Source: JAVBNU01 sp031551265 (GTDB lineage Bacteria > Cyanobacteriota > Vampirovibrionia > Gastranaerophilales > Gastranaerophilaceae). Taken from it: 64,000 nucleotides of DNA. Below, one piece after another: positions 16,480 to 24,377 of this stretch. The stretch spans positions 62,001 to 126,000 of the forward strand of contig JAVBNU010000005.1 of the NCBI GenBank assembly GCA_031551265.1. Direction: 5' to 3'. The notes beneath the pieces are model-generated. The model was given only the letters and a program-made list of their open reading frames with translations. It was not told the origin of the DNA and made no database searches. Positions within the stretch are counted from its first letter, which is position 1. Every line of letters starts with the position of its first letter. The translations under genes and the position numbers were made by a program.

Positions 16480-18189
16480 TCAGGGATTTACCTCATTGAG
16501 CATATATTCGTCGATGTATTCGTCTTTAACGGTATATAAACCTGCTTGTGTGTTTAAAAAATTGGTCAGCATAATCGGTACGAATTTCCCGTTAAGACTG
16601 TTCAAATCAATGACAAATTCGTTTATGCCGTATTCTTGAAAAATATTGACATAGTTGAACATATTTAGGATTTTGTCTTTGTACATATGCATTTTACAGA
16701 AACCGTCAACGACAAAAGGGTAAACTTTTTTTAGCGACGGGTCTTTTAGTGCAAAGTGTCCGTTATGACAAGGAGCTTTACAGGATAGACGAGAAATTAT
16801 TGCAGAATCATTATTCAAAGGACAAAGTCCTAGGCTTGGGATTCTTATATTGCCGGCTATTGTTAGTTTGCGTCGTGGGATAAAATTTTTAATTTTTTTC
16901 ACGCATTGTTTAATATTTTGCGCACTGCTGAACACACTTAAATCGACTGCTTCAATCGGGTGCAGATTGTAGAGACATTGTATGGACATACTGTTTAAAA
17001 GATTTATCCCATAACCGATTTCAATCGGAAAACGATGGAGCTCATCGTCATTTATGAATGCCCAAAAATAACCGATATTGTTAGCGATAATACTGGTCGG
17101 ATGAGGTTCACTCAAACAAATATTTTTTACGTAATCATACACACGGTCAAAATCACGCTCTATCAATATTTTTGGTGTACTCAAATTAAATTGTATACTA
17201 TGTTCAGTGCAGAATTTTTTTACATAGTCTATAATTTGATTGAAGCTGCTTTTAGCCAGGTCTGCAGTTGAGAGTATTTCGCCGTATTCGATTGAATAAA
17301 CAGGATTGAAGCCGAGTTTATTAATGTATTTTTTCAATTGTTTCAGCTGGTCAATTGAAGAAAGACGTAAATTAATTTTTGGTAAATTCAGAGATTGATA
17401 ATCAAAATCTTTTACTAATTTTGAGCGTTTGCACTCCCATTCATGGCGTTGAATATTGCGGCTGAATTTAAAATCAGCGCCCTGTGTACTCAAAATTTCA
17501 CCGCTGAAATGATTGGTTTGGTACAAGCCTTTGCGAACGTGCTTGAATGGTAATTTTTGATTTTTAAACATTTTAGGTTTGGCAATTATTTTTTCGATAA
17601 GATTGATACCGTCCAAAATTGATTCGGATGTATCAAAATCACCTTTGATGACCACTGCATCAATGGATTTCATTTTTTTGAGATCTTCAATACACCAGGG
17701 CAAATTGTCCGTGTCGATTGCCAGAGATAAATTAGTATATTTTTTTATTTTGGAGATATTTTTTAAATAAATTTCTTCAGTAATTATCAGCTGGTCGATT
17801 TTATGGAACATTTTTACAAAATCGATTCCGGACAAATTATGAATATCAAAATACGAATCTATGATAATCTTGAACGGTAAATTTTCTGTCTTAATTGTTT
17901 CCAAAATCGCATAACTATTGATAAAAATTCCGTCAATTTTTGTTGTGCGTAGGTATTTGATGAATTTTTTTATTTGAGACAAATCCTCTTCCGAAATATT
18001 GTGTTTAAAATTCACGTATATTTTGGCGCCATTTTCATGAGCCGTTTTGATAAATTCATTTATGTACTCAAAATTATTATTCAAAAATTTGTGATGATAA
18101 ACATAGAATATATTACATTTACTGCTTTCCGTAAATGTAATTATATCCTCAGGTTTTTTTATGGGGGAAATTATAGCTATCTCTTTCAT
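16480..18189 (-). CDS. U32 peptidase-family protein (UbiU/YhbU/RlhA-like)
   Basis: The 569-residue product (from the ATG at 18189) has an N-terminal TIM-barrel-like region and a C-terminal region with the cysteine pattern of U32 proteins (LCPLNND ... CKAPCHNG ... DGFC). In studied members these cysteines hold an Fe-S cluster used in hydroxylation of tRNA, rRNA or quinones rather than proteolysis. I chose the second possible start: a perfect TATAAT lies seven bases before it, which would remove an upstream TTG from the mRNA. The partner cysteine-cluster gene follows at once. The exact subfamily is uncertain. Confidence 0.7.
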   Translation of the reverse strand: MKEIAIISPIKKPEDIITFTESSKCNIFYVYHHKFLNNNFEYINEFIKTAHENGAKIYVNFKHNISEEDLSQIKKFIKYLRTTKIDGIFINSYAILETIKTENLPFKIIIDSYFDIHNLSGIDFVKMFHKIDQLIITEEIYLKNISKIKKYTNLSLAIDTDNLPWCIEDLKKMKSIDAVVIKGDFDTSESILDGINLIEKIIAKPKMFKNQKLPFKHVRKGLYQTNHFSGEILSTQGADFKFSRNIQRHEWECKRSKLVKDFDYQSLNLPKINLRLSSIDQLKQLKKYINKLGFNPVYSIEYGEILSTADLAKSSFNQIIDYVKKFCTEHSIQFNLSTPKILIERDFDRVYDYVKNICLSEPHPTSIIANNIGYFWAFINDDELHRFPIEIGYGINLLNSMSIQCLYNLHPIEAVDLSVFSSAQNIKQCVKKIKNFIPRRKLTIAGNIRIPSLGLCPLNNDSAIISRLSCKAPCHNGHFALKDPSLKKVYPFVVDGFCKMHMYKDKILNMFNYVNIFQEYGINEFVIDLNSLNGKFVPIMLTNFLNTQAGLYTVKDEYIDEYMLNEVNP

Positions 18190-18230
18190 AAGAGTATTAT
18201 ACAATTTTATTTCAGAGTTGAATATATTGA
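18190..18230 (-). promoter_or_regulatory. Leaderless promoter of the U32 gene
   Basis: A perfect TATAAT on the minus strand (18201-18196) lies seven bases before the ATG at 18189. A possible -35, TTCAAC, is about 15 bases upstream of it. It diverges from the tag-regulon element at 18251-18282. Confidence 0.55.
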
Positions 18231-18250
18231 AGTTAAAAAAGTATACAAAC

Positions 18251-18282
18251 TAGCAACTTTTTCCATTCAGCGATTTATAATA
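18251..18282 (+). promoter_or_regulatory. Shared tag-regulon promoter element (copy F)
   Basis: TAGCAAC, a T-run, CCATTCA and TTTATAATA, with TATAAT at 18276-18281, starting 26 bases into the element. The -10 ends 25 bases before the ATG at 18306. It aligns without gaps to the copy at 18599. Confidence 0.7.
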
Positions 18283-18305
18283 AGTATAGAAAAAAAGGAA
18301 TAGTC

Positions 18306-18560
18306 ATGAAAACACCACCGATATCAATAACATCTGCCCGCACGCAAGAAGCTGTAATAACGGCAGTAAAAAGAAATCCTATGATGGGTCATGCTGACGC
18401 TACAGCATATAAGCTGAATACATTATGCCAGTTTCCTCTGGAAACACTGGAACGACAAGCTGAAAAAATCTCTCAAGATAAGCAGTCAGGGTATTTAAGT
18501 GATTTAATTAATACTGCAATTCGCCTTGTAAAAGAAAAAACTGCTGCTGCTAAAAAATAA
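18306..18560 (+). CDS. Small hypothetical protein under the shared promoter
   Basis: An 84-residue soluble, helix-rich, basic protein starting MKTPPISITSARTQEAV. It has no clear S-F-G core, though the first residues (P-P-I-S-I-T-S) resemble the start of other tags. The C-terminus is Lys/Ala-rich (VKEKTAAAKK). It has the shared promoter element and an AAGGAA ribosome-binding site, and lies just before another small tagged gene with a near-identical promoter. A similar layout is seen in the neighbour (helical body about 60 residues long), so the two may be distant relatives. Function unknown. Confidence 0.6.
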   Translation: MKTPPISITSARTQEAVITAVKRNPMMGHADATAYKLNTLCQFPLETLERQAEKISQDKQSGYLSDLINTAIRLVKEKTAAAKK

Positions 18561-18598
18561 AAATTCAAATTAATAAAAGTACACAAATCGCTTTTTTG

Positions 18599-18630
18599 TA
18601 GCAATTTTTTTTATTCACAAACTTATAATA
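18599..18630 (+). promoter_or_regulatory. Shared tag-regulon promoter element (copy E)
   Basis: TAGCAA, a run of eight Ts, ATTCA and TTATAATA, with TATAAT at 18624-18629. The -10 ends 30 bases before the ATG at 18659. Confidence 0.7.
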
Positions 18631-18658
18631 GGTAGAATTTCAAAAAATAAGAGGAAAA

Positions 18659-18916
18659 ATGATGTCTACTATATCAAGAATAAGTTTTGGAGCACCACCA
18701 CCGCGCCCAACAGCCGCACAAATAGTGAATACTGCCGATGAAATCGCCAGCTTAGCAAGGATTTTACAAAATGCCAATGAAGATGATTTAATGAAAGTTG
18801 CTAACAATGCACTTAAGCGCAATACACCTTCTGAGATTATGACATTTATCTATGATCGTATTTTAGACGCGAAAGCAATGGCCAAAAAAGCAACTCAGAA
18901 AGCGCCACAATCTTAG
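18659..18916 (+). CDS. Small tagged protein (ISFG motif)
   Basis: An 85-residue protein starting MMSTISRISFGAPPPRP, with the tag core I-S-F-G at 8-11 followed at once by a proline-rich spacer. The rest is a helical body (IVNTADEIASLARILQNANED ...) with no membrane segment. GAGGAA lies just upstream; either of two adjacent ATGs could be used. It has the shared promoter and converges with the TPR gene (4-bp overlap). This is the shortest clean example of the tag and may help define its minimal length. Confidence 0.65.
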   Translation: MMSTISRISFGAPPPRPTAAQIVNTADEIASLARILQNANEDDLMKVANNALKRNTPSEIMTFIYDRILDAKAMAKKATQKAPQS

Positions 18917-19578
18917 TCAAAAAACACCTCGGCAGGATAGTAGCCGGGAGCGACGTCTAAACAGGTTACAATTGCTTTTTTGGCGTTTTCTTTTTGGTGT
19001 AACTCCATAAAGCATTTTGCTAGCAAAAAATGAGTCTCCGGGTCACCGTAGCACGTCTCTTTTGCCTTTTCCAGAAAAGAGAGCGCATCGACTGTGCTGC
19101 CATGATTGAATAAAACTCTGCCAAAATATTTGTAGCATTCGCCATTGAGTTGTATCAACAGCCACAGCGAGTTTGCAACATTTTGAATGTAGTCAAAGCG
19201 TTGAGCGATAATAAAATTGCTCAAATCAATTTCCAAATAATTCCGCAGCTGAAAAAAAGTCGGGTAAATTGTTATATGCCCTTCCAAAATTCCCAGCAGT
19301 GATTTCCCCCAAGCAATCATCGAATTATTGTCCGAAATCCCCAGCCAAAGTACTTTTGCTCTGGACAAATTGCCTAAAAGCAACTCACAATAACCTTCTA
19401 AAAAAGGTACGTTTAGTTTTTTATATAACTTCGTGGCTGCAGCATAATCACCCGACAACATCAGTATTTTTGCCAGTTTTTCTTCTTCACAAGCGTTTTC
19501 TTGTGTTGAATAGTAGCAGATTAATTTGTCATAATTTTTGTTTACGTATAATTCTTGGTAAAATTCTGTCTTATCCAT
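18913..19578 (-). CDS. TPR-like protein, last gene of the fliW-csrA operon
   Basis: The 221-residue protein consists of helical pairs with TPR-like spacing, clearest at residues about 150-215 (YKYFGRVLFNHGSTVDALSFLEKA ... PETHFLLAKCFMELHQKENAKKAI). It has no signal peptide and is probably a cytoplasmic adaptor. Its ATG overlaps the end of csrA by 8 bases, so it is translationally coupled. A role in the CsrA/FliW circuit is inferred from position only. Confidence 0.7.
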   Translation of the reverse strand: MDKTEFYQELYVNKNYDKLICYYSTQENACEEEKLAKILMLSGDYAAATKLYKKLNVPFLEGYCELLLGNLSRAKVLWLGISDNNSMIAWGKSLLGILEGHITIYPTFFQLRNYLEIDLSNFIIAQRFDYIQNVANSLWLLIQLNGECYKYFGRVLFNHGSTVDALSFLEKAKETCYGDPETHFLLAKCFMELHQKENAKKAIVTCLDVAPGYYPAEVFFD

Positions 19579-19858
19579 GAAGCTTTACTTTAGTCGTAAC
19601 CGATTTGAGTTTAGTGTCAGTCTCGTTTTTCTTTTCTTTGAGAATCTCCTGCAGCTTGTCGATATCACTAAAGGATGCATTATGACTGTTTTTGTTCATC
19701 TTTTTGACTTCGTTATAAACTTCTTCACGGTATACAGAGACTTCCTTGGGAGCTTTGATACCAATTTTAACAGAATTATTATAGCTTTCTATTATGACAA
19801 TCTCGATATTGTCACCAATCATTAATTTTTGACCGTTTTTTCTTGTTAATACCAGCAC
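19571..19858 (-). CDS. csrA: Carbon storage regulator CsrA
   Basis: CsrA binds GGA motifs in mRNA leaders and controls translation. Residues 1-60 match the family (MLVLTRKNGQKLMIGDNIEI, then VKIGIKAPKEVSVYREEVY). At 95 residues it has an extra Lys-rich tail of about 30 residues; many members are 60-75 long. The start is nine bases after fliW, and FliW is the known protein antagonist of CsrA, so the pair should form a partner-switch. No flagellar genes are nearby. Confidence 0.93.
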   Translation of the reverse strand: MLVLTRKNGQKLMIGDNIEIVIIESYNNSVKIGIKAPKEVSVYREEVYNEVKKMNKNSHNASFSDIDKLQEILKEKKNETDTKLKSVTTKVKLHG

Positions 19859-19867
19859 AGCTAACTC

Positions 19868-20317
19868 CTATGAAATTTCAAGTGTATTATGTTCAGGGAA
19901 CAGTGGGGTTCTTGTTGAGTATTCAGTGTTCAACAAGATGATTTGCATTGCTTTTTTGTTTGCGAAATTTATTACTATCGGGCTGACCAAATTTATCGTT
20001 GCGTTCTCAGGATGCCCGACAGGAATGTTCGCAATATTCAAAATAAGCAAATCCTCAACTGAATTTAAGTCTATTGTTGCTGCATCGTCGTCGCCAATTT
20101 CAAAAACGTAGTTGATATTGAAATAACTCGCATATGTAACAGGAAACGCAAGCTCCATGTTATCAACCGACTGCAGCCATTTGAATGGCGAGTTTTCGTC
20201 ATGTTCGATTAAAATATATTTGGTAAAATCTTCAAAACCTATGATTGGTTTCACAAACGTAAAGATTGTATCCTCGTTTACTTCTACAACCCCAAATTTT
20301 TCTGTAGTGATCTGCAT
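19868..20317 (-). CDS. fliW: Flagellar assembly factor FliW (CsrA antagonist)
   Basis: The 149-residue protein shows the FliW pattern: FGVVEVNEDTIFTFVKPIIGFEDFTKYIL near the start, a central SVEDLLILNIANIPVG, and NLVSPIVINFANKKAMQIIL near the end. In other bacteria FliW binds CsrA and releases it when flagellin titrates FliW. Here it is second in an operon of an exported TPR protein, fliW, csrA and a TPR protein. Flagellin is not encoded in the window, so its control may be different. Confidence 0.9.
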   Translation of the reverse strand: MQITTEKFGVVEVNEDTIFTFVKPIIGFEDFTKYILIEHDENSPFKWLQSVDNMELAFPVTYASYFNINYVFEIGDDDAATIDLNSVEDLLILNIANIPVGHPENATINLVSPIVINFANKKAMQIILLNTEYSTRTPLFPEHNTLEIS

Positions 20318-20335
20318 ATAATTACCTTCTTTGAA

Positions 20336-21268
20336 TTAATAGTTTCGGTTTTGATTGTCATCAGTGAACAATCCGGCGTTCATATTACCCAGCATTGATG
20401 ACATCATCATTGTTTTTATCATTTCGGGATTAACGTTTTGCTGCCCCTGTCTCAGTGACATCAAATATGGCATCATCATGGCGTCATTTTGTTGGTTATT
20501 GTTATTTCCTCCAAGCATTGCCGCCATTTGCATCATTTCAGGACTTTGATTTTGTTGATACATTGCATATGAGTTGTCCGTATAACCTGTCATTTGCAAT
20601 GGATTCAAACCAACCTTAGCCAAAGTGCGTACTGCGCTTGCGATTTCCTCATCAGTTGGCTCGGAGCTATTCGCAGCACTGCTAACTAAGTTTTTTTTTT
20701 CCAAATCCGTCGGATCTGAGTTGTGTGATTTGTTATTAGTGTTAACGTTATCAGTCTTTTGCTTGTCATATTTTATATAGTTGTAAACTTCAGCGTTGTA
20801 AGTGTTTTTCTTAACATCCAAATCAACCTGCCTGATTTTACTTGCTACAGGCTGTGTTGCGAATTGGTTTCTGCCATAGATATATTTAATATCTTGTTCA
20901 AGCACGTCAGTCTCCACTGCGTTACATTTGTCTTTGTCTTTTGTACAAATCAAGCCCATTTGAGCGTATGCAGTTAAAGTTTTGTTGGTGTTTAACTTGA
21001 TAACATTATTATAAGCTGCCTCAGCCGGCCCTGTCCGTCCAAGCTGTACATTAGCCATACCAACATAGTATTGAGCCAAAACATTGCTGCTATCCGTTTT
21101 TAAAGCTTGTCCCATATCCTGCAGGCAGCCAAGGTAATTCCCCGACTTGTACTTAGTTATGCCGCTTTTTACCAGCGCGTTGTTCGTTACTTCCTTTGCC
21201 GCATACGTTAACGGTGTTGCTGCAAATAATAAGACTAATCCTAACAATACAAAATTTCTTTTATTCAT
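20336..21268 (-). CDS. Exported TPR protein upstream of fliW
   Basis: The 310-residue protein has a signal peptide (about 1-23, MNKRNFVLLGLVLLFAATPL..YAA). TPR-like helices follow (SGITKYKSGNYLGCLQDMGQALK ... AQYYVGMANVQLGRTGPAEAAY). The C-terminus is unusually rich in Met, Asn and Gln. It lies 18 bases upstream of fliW in the same direction. It would act in the periplasm, so its place in an operon with cytoplasmic regulators is unusual. Function unknown. Confidence 0.75.
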   Translation of the reverse strand: MNKRNFVLLGLVLLFAATPLTYAAKEVTNNALVKSGITKYKSGNYLGCLQDMGQALKTDSSNVLAQYYVGMANVQLGRTGPAEAAYNNVIKLNTNKTLTAYAQMGLICTKDKDKCNAVETDVLEQDIKYIYGRNQFATQPVASKIRQVDLDVKKNTYNAEVYNYIKYDKQKTDNVNTNNKSHNSDPTDLEKKNLVSSAANSSEPTDEEIASAVRTLAKVGLNPLQMTGYTDNSYAMYQQNQSPEMMQMAAMLGGNNNNQQNDAMMMPYLMSLRQGQQNVNPEMIKTMMMSSMLGNMNAGLFTDDNQNRNY

Positions 21269-21506
21269 TTCTTTCTTTCCATAATTAAATTACGTATACT
21301 CTTTATATAAGGGGATAAAAATATAAATCAACTTTATTTATATTATAGAGCCTTTTGCGAATTTTTCTCTAATGTGTTCAGTTGAAATATAACTTTAATA
21401 AAATCATACAAACAGATGAAAATTCAAAAGCAGTGTTAATTTTTTGTCTGTAAATGTGTATAATAAGAGTGTGTTTAGTAATGAGTTTGTAGAGTAGGCT
21501 AAAATA

Positions 21507-21734
21507 ATGAAAATCAAGATTAAAGACGCAGCACAGGAGCTAAAAGGTTGGAGTTTGTATAAACTCTCTCAAATGTTGGATATACCCCAGCAGACCGTCT
21601 ATTCCTGGGCAAACGGTCGTACTCAACCATCATATCACAACATGGACAGACTTTGTGATGTCCTGGGCTGTAGCATTGGAGAACTATTTGAAGCCGAGCC
21701 GGTGCAACAAAAGCTGGATTTAGGGATTAAATAA
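21507..21734 (+). CDS. Small XRE-family regulator
   Basis: The 75-residue protein is almost entirely a Cro/CI helix-turn-helix (GWSLYKLSQMLDIPQQTVYSWANG then MDRLCDVLGCSIGELFE). A TATAATAAG box lies about 40 bases upstream of the start. It is monocistronic and converges on the tagged gene at 21839. Similar stand-alone 70-75-residue proteins often regulate themselves or mobile elements; neither can be shown here. Confidence 0.8.
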   Translation: MKIKIKDAAQELKGWSLYKLSQMLDIPQQTVYSWANGRTQPSYHNMDRLCDVLGCSIGELFEAEPVQQKLDLGIK

Positions 21735-21773
21735 CTTGTAGTAATGTAGGGTACAGATCACACCACTGCACCA

Positions 21774-21815
21774 ATTCGTAGGTTGGGTTGAACAACTTTA
21801 TTCAACCCAACGATT
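21774..21815. repeat. Palindrome with TTGGGTTGAA arms
   Basis: An inverted repeat TTGGGTTGAA (21783-21792) / TTCAACCCAA (21801-21810) lies between two convergent genes and can serve as a two-way terminator; on the plus strand a T-run begins ten bases later. A looser relative is near 36901-36945. Confidence 0.6.
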
Positions 21816-21838
21816 ATCAGTTTTTTGACTAAAACTTT

Positions 21839-22327
21839 TTACTTACCCCGTAAATTAATTCCGAACAACCTCTTACCAAGATGTTGAACTGTCGGGTTTA
21901 TCAATGCGAGATCAGTCGGTACAATTTTTGTCCATCCAAGAGGCGCGTCACACTTCTCAGGATTGCCTTCAGCCAAAACATCTGCAGCTTTAACAGCTTT
22001 AGCATATATATCTTTGGCTTTTATCCTTTTCACACCGAAATCTGAATCAGCATCTAGATATTTTTTAGGGTCTTTCATAAGTTCAACCAAACTGCCCCAT
22101 TTTTCACCTTTTTTTGTTGCAACAAAAAGAAAGCCTTCAATCTTAGTAAGCAGTCCTTTTTTAGGTATTATGTGTAGATCAATATCTTCAGCCAGGCCCG
22201 TTTGTTCTATTTTTCTTATTGCTACCGTCATGGCTCTGCCGCCAATTTTTTGAGCCGTCTTTGCTGAATGCACATGTAATGCCCCGAACGACACATTTGA
22301 GTTGTTTGAATTGCTAATTTTCATCAT
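21839..22327 (-). CDS. Tagged protein (VSFG motif), function unknown
   Basis: A 162-residue protein with a very short tag: MMKISNSNNSNVSFGAL, core V-S-F-G at 12-15. The body is mixed alpha/beta with no membrane segment and no motif I recognise. It has one of three identical copies of the promoter element (22361-22389), and a tandem hexanucleotide repeat lies directly upstream of that element. Ribosome-binding site GGGAGA seven to nine bases upstream. Confidence 0.65.
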   Translation of the reverse strand: MMKISNSNNSNVSFGALHVHSAKTAQKIGGRAMTVAIRKIEQTGLAEDIDLHIIPKKGLLTKIEGFLFVATKKGEKWGSLVELMKDPKKYLDADSDFGVKRIKAKDIYAKAVKAADVLAEGNPEKCDAPLGWTKIVPTDLALINPTVQHLGKRLFGINLRGK

Positions 22328-22357
22328 GATTTTTTCTCCCTTTTCTGTGGTCTTATT

Positions 22358-22389
22358 TGCTTAAAAACCAAACATAAAAAAATTTGCTA
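22358..22389 (-). promoter_or_regulatory. Shared tag-regulon promoter element (copy B)
   Basis: Identical over 29 bp to copies at 12822 and 23615. The likely -10 region (TTTTTAAG) lies about 32 bases before the ATG at 22327. Confidence 0.65.
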
Positions 22390-22393
22390 CCCT

Positions 22394-22415
22394 TACACAT
22401 ACACATACACATACA
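22394..22415. repeat. Hexanucleotide microsatellite (ACACAT)n
   Basis: Nearly four units of ACACAT stand in tandem, ending five bases upstream of promoter element copy B. Slippage here would change sequence just upstream of the promoter. Confidence 0.75.
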
Positions 22416-22579
22416 CTCCTAATATAAATGGTGTTTCAGGCAAAACAAACTCGTTTTTACATTTCTTAATAACACAAGCTCAGAAGGTAGGTTTGGGTTT
22501 CCACCCCAACATCGTGATTTCGGTGGGTTAGGAAATCCACTCTACTGCGCTACTGCACTGGTGAGTGCACTTTATGAAC
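22416..22579. other. Intergenic, no gene seen
   Basis: Short dyads are present (TTTGGGTTTCCACCCCAA near 22490), similar in composition to other dispersed repeats. It lies downstream of the HAD gene (22580-23587) and probably contains its terminator. Confidence 0.35.
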
Positions 22580-23587
22580 CTAGTTTTTTTTAAATTTTTT
22601 ATTATTTTTTAAAATTTCATTCAATGCTTTCGCAAACCCATCATCATCAATGTGTGGTGTAACATATTTTGCCGCATATTTAAGTGATTCAACGCCGTTC
22701 CCCATACCAATTGCAAGACCACCTGCTTTATCGACAACCCTCATCATTTCAATGTCATTTTCACCGTCACCTAGTGAAGCCGCGTTTTTTAAGCTTAATC
22801 CTAAAATATTTTCTCCCAGATATTTTAGGGCATTACCTTTTGAAACATCTGCATTCACTATTTCGCAAAACCATGGCGCCGAAGCAAATATATTAAATTC
22901 GCCTTGCAATTCATTTTTATAAAAGCTGCCTATTTTAAACATATTTTTGTAGTCTCTTGAATCAGATTTAAATAATATAGCTTTTATTGGAGATTTACCC
23001 TGCGCAAAGAAGGGGTTAAATGAATCTACTTTTTGGATATTTGCAGCACCTGAGTGAACAAATTGCACATCATCACAACAATATGGCACACCATCGAAGT
23101 ACAGAATTAAATGTGTATTCGGGTCAGCATTTTGATATTTCTCAGAAGCGGCAATAATTGATTTCGCACCATCAATGCTTAAAGCTCTTTCATAAATATT
23201 ATTCCCATTTCCATCTACTATAATTGCACCTTGCTGAGTTATTATATAATTTGGCGTGATACCCAAAGAACGAAGTATTGGCAATGCCTCGTTGTCACTT
23301 CTACCTGTGGTTAAAATAAATTTGATGCCATCATTTTCAAGTTGTTTTATTGCGTTTTCAGCAGACTTCGGAACAATACCATTATGTGTCAAAATCGTAC
23401 CATCTAAATCTGCAAAAATAACGTTTATAGGATTCGGAAAATTTTTAGAAATATTTGAAATATCTTTAGAGCTTGACTTAAAAACCACAGTGTCGTATTG
23501 TTGAGATGCTAAATCTGTATATGCTTGCCTTTTCGCTTTTGGTGTTAAAAAAGTATTTGGACAAAATGTCGAAAAATGAATTTTCAT
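22580..23587 (-). CDS. HAD-superfamily (Cof type) phosphatase with tag-like N-terminal extension
   Basis: The 335-residue protein has all HAD motifs: DLDGTIL (about 60-66, nucleophile Asp), TTGRS (about 95), a lysine in KGNALKYL, and the acidic motif GDGENDIEMM. The cap resembles that of Cof-type sugar phosphate or FMN phosphatases. It differs from family members by an extra N-terminal segment of about 55 residues, MKIHFSTFCPN ending Y-D-T-V-V-F-K at 31-37, which aligns in position with the Y-D-S-V-S-F-G of the protein at 11957-12787. It also has the shared promoter. The tag therefore appears to be fused to a normal enzyme. Confidence 0.85.
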   Translation of the reverse strand: MKIHFSTFCPNTFLTPKAKRQAYTDLASQQYDTVVFKSSSKDISNISKNFPNPINVIFADLDGTILTHNGIVPKSAENAIKQLENDGIKFILTTGRSDNEALPILRSLGITPNYIITQQGAIIVDGNGNNIYERALSIDGAKSIIAASEKYQNADPNTHLILYFDGVPYCCDDVQFVHSGAANIQKVDSFNPFFAQGKSPIKAILFKSDSRDYKNMFKIGSFYKNELQGEFNIFASAPWFCEIVNADVSKGNALKYLGENILGLSLKNAASLGDGENDIEMMRVVDKAGGLAIGMGNGVESLKYAAKYVTPHIDDDGFAKALNEILKNNKKFKKN

Positions 23588-23611
23588 GCCTCTTCCTAAA
23601 TTGACTATGCA

Positions 23612-23643
23612 TATTTAAAAACCAAACATAAAAAAATTTGCTA
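23612..23643 (-). promoter_or_regulatory. Shared tag-regulon promoter element (copy C), overlapping a stop codon
   Basis: The third identical 29-bp copy. Its first three bases, TAG (23643-23641 on the minus strand), are also the stop codon of the upstream tagged gene. The likely -10 (TTTAAATAT) lies about 26 bases before the ATG at 23587. Confidence 0.65.
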
Positions 23644-24327
23644 GTCGTTTTTAAACTCTTTATTCTCCGCTGATTTTTTAGCTGATTCGATGGTTTGTCT
23701 CATAAAATCCTTAACTTTATCAGCTAAATCTTCACCTAACTGCATAAACATTGAATCAACAGCATTATCTATGACATGTTCAGCATTATCTTCCGATTCC
23801 CCTAGAAATTTTTTCAAAACCTGTTCGCGAATCTCCAGAAAAATTTTGAGCTTAAGAGGCATTGCATCAAAATCCCCTATTTTTATAGTTTCTTGACCTT
23901 CTTTAAATTCGTATCTTACTGTTTTATCCCTTTCTTGCACAATTGCATTTACAACTTCGTCTTTATCAGTTTTACCAACATTGCGTGCATCATGATTCAT
24001 AGTTACCTGTTGAATTGTCATTTTAAAATTTGGGGGACCAAATATTTCTTCATGTGAATAACCAGGGTTCAAATTCATTATTTCCTTAGTTAACATTAAA
24101 TGAAGAATACCTTCTTGTGCGGGGTCACCCATGATTTGATTCAAAGCCGTTGAAGGTTTTATCCCTTTAGGGCGAGGCTTCAGGCAATCATCCATAAATG
24201 ACCTCTCCTGTTCATCAAAAGAATCTTCTCCTTGCTTAAAACTCATTTGCTGTCGATTAAAGTTAGCTGCTTTATTTCTTGTTAGATAAATTGGATTGCA
24301 TGATACTGGTTTAATTGTCAAATACAT
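23641..24327 (-). CDS. Tagged protein (MSFK motif), function unknown
   Basis: The ORF extends upstream to 24432, but the ATG at 24327 is preceded by AAGGAAACGG and gives a tag-like start, MYLTIKPVSCNPIYLT, with the core M-S-F-K at 28-31, so I chose it (228 residues). The body is acidic and helical, with no membrane segment (FLEIREQVLKKFLGESEDNAEH ... DSMFMQLGEDLADKVKDFM). The gene lies 50 bases downstream of thiC and may be read from it; no shared promoter element is visible between them. The next tagged gene downstream starts from copy C. Confidence 0.6.
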   Translation of the reverse strand: MYLTIKPVSCNPIYLTRNKAANFNRQQMSFKQGEDSFDEQERSFMDDCLKPRPKGIKPSTALNQIMGDPAQEGILHLMLTKEIMNLNPGYSHEEIFGPPNFKMTIQQVTMNHDARNVGKTDKDEVVNAIVQERDKTVRYEFKEGQETIKIGDFDAMPLKLKIFLEIREQVLKKFLGESEDNAEHVIDNAVDSMFMQLGEDLADKVKDFMRQTIESAKKSAENKEFKND

Positions 24328-24377
24328 ATTCCGTTTCCTTAATTGTAAAGTGGGTTCCCTCCCCCCCCAAATGTTAA

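Noticed and set aside
22394..22415. CRISPR-like array
   Set aside because: It is a simple hexanucleotide microsatellite with no spacers; no other regularly spaced repeats were found in the window.
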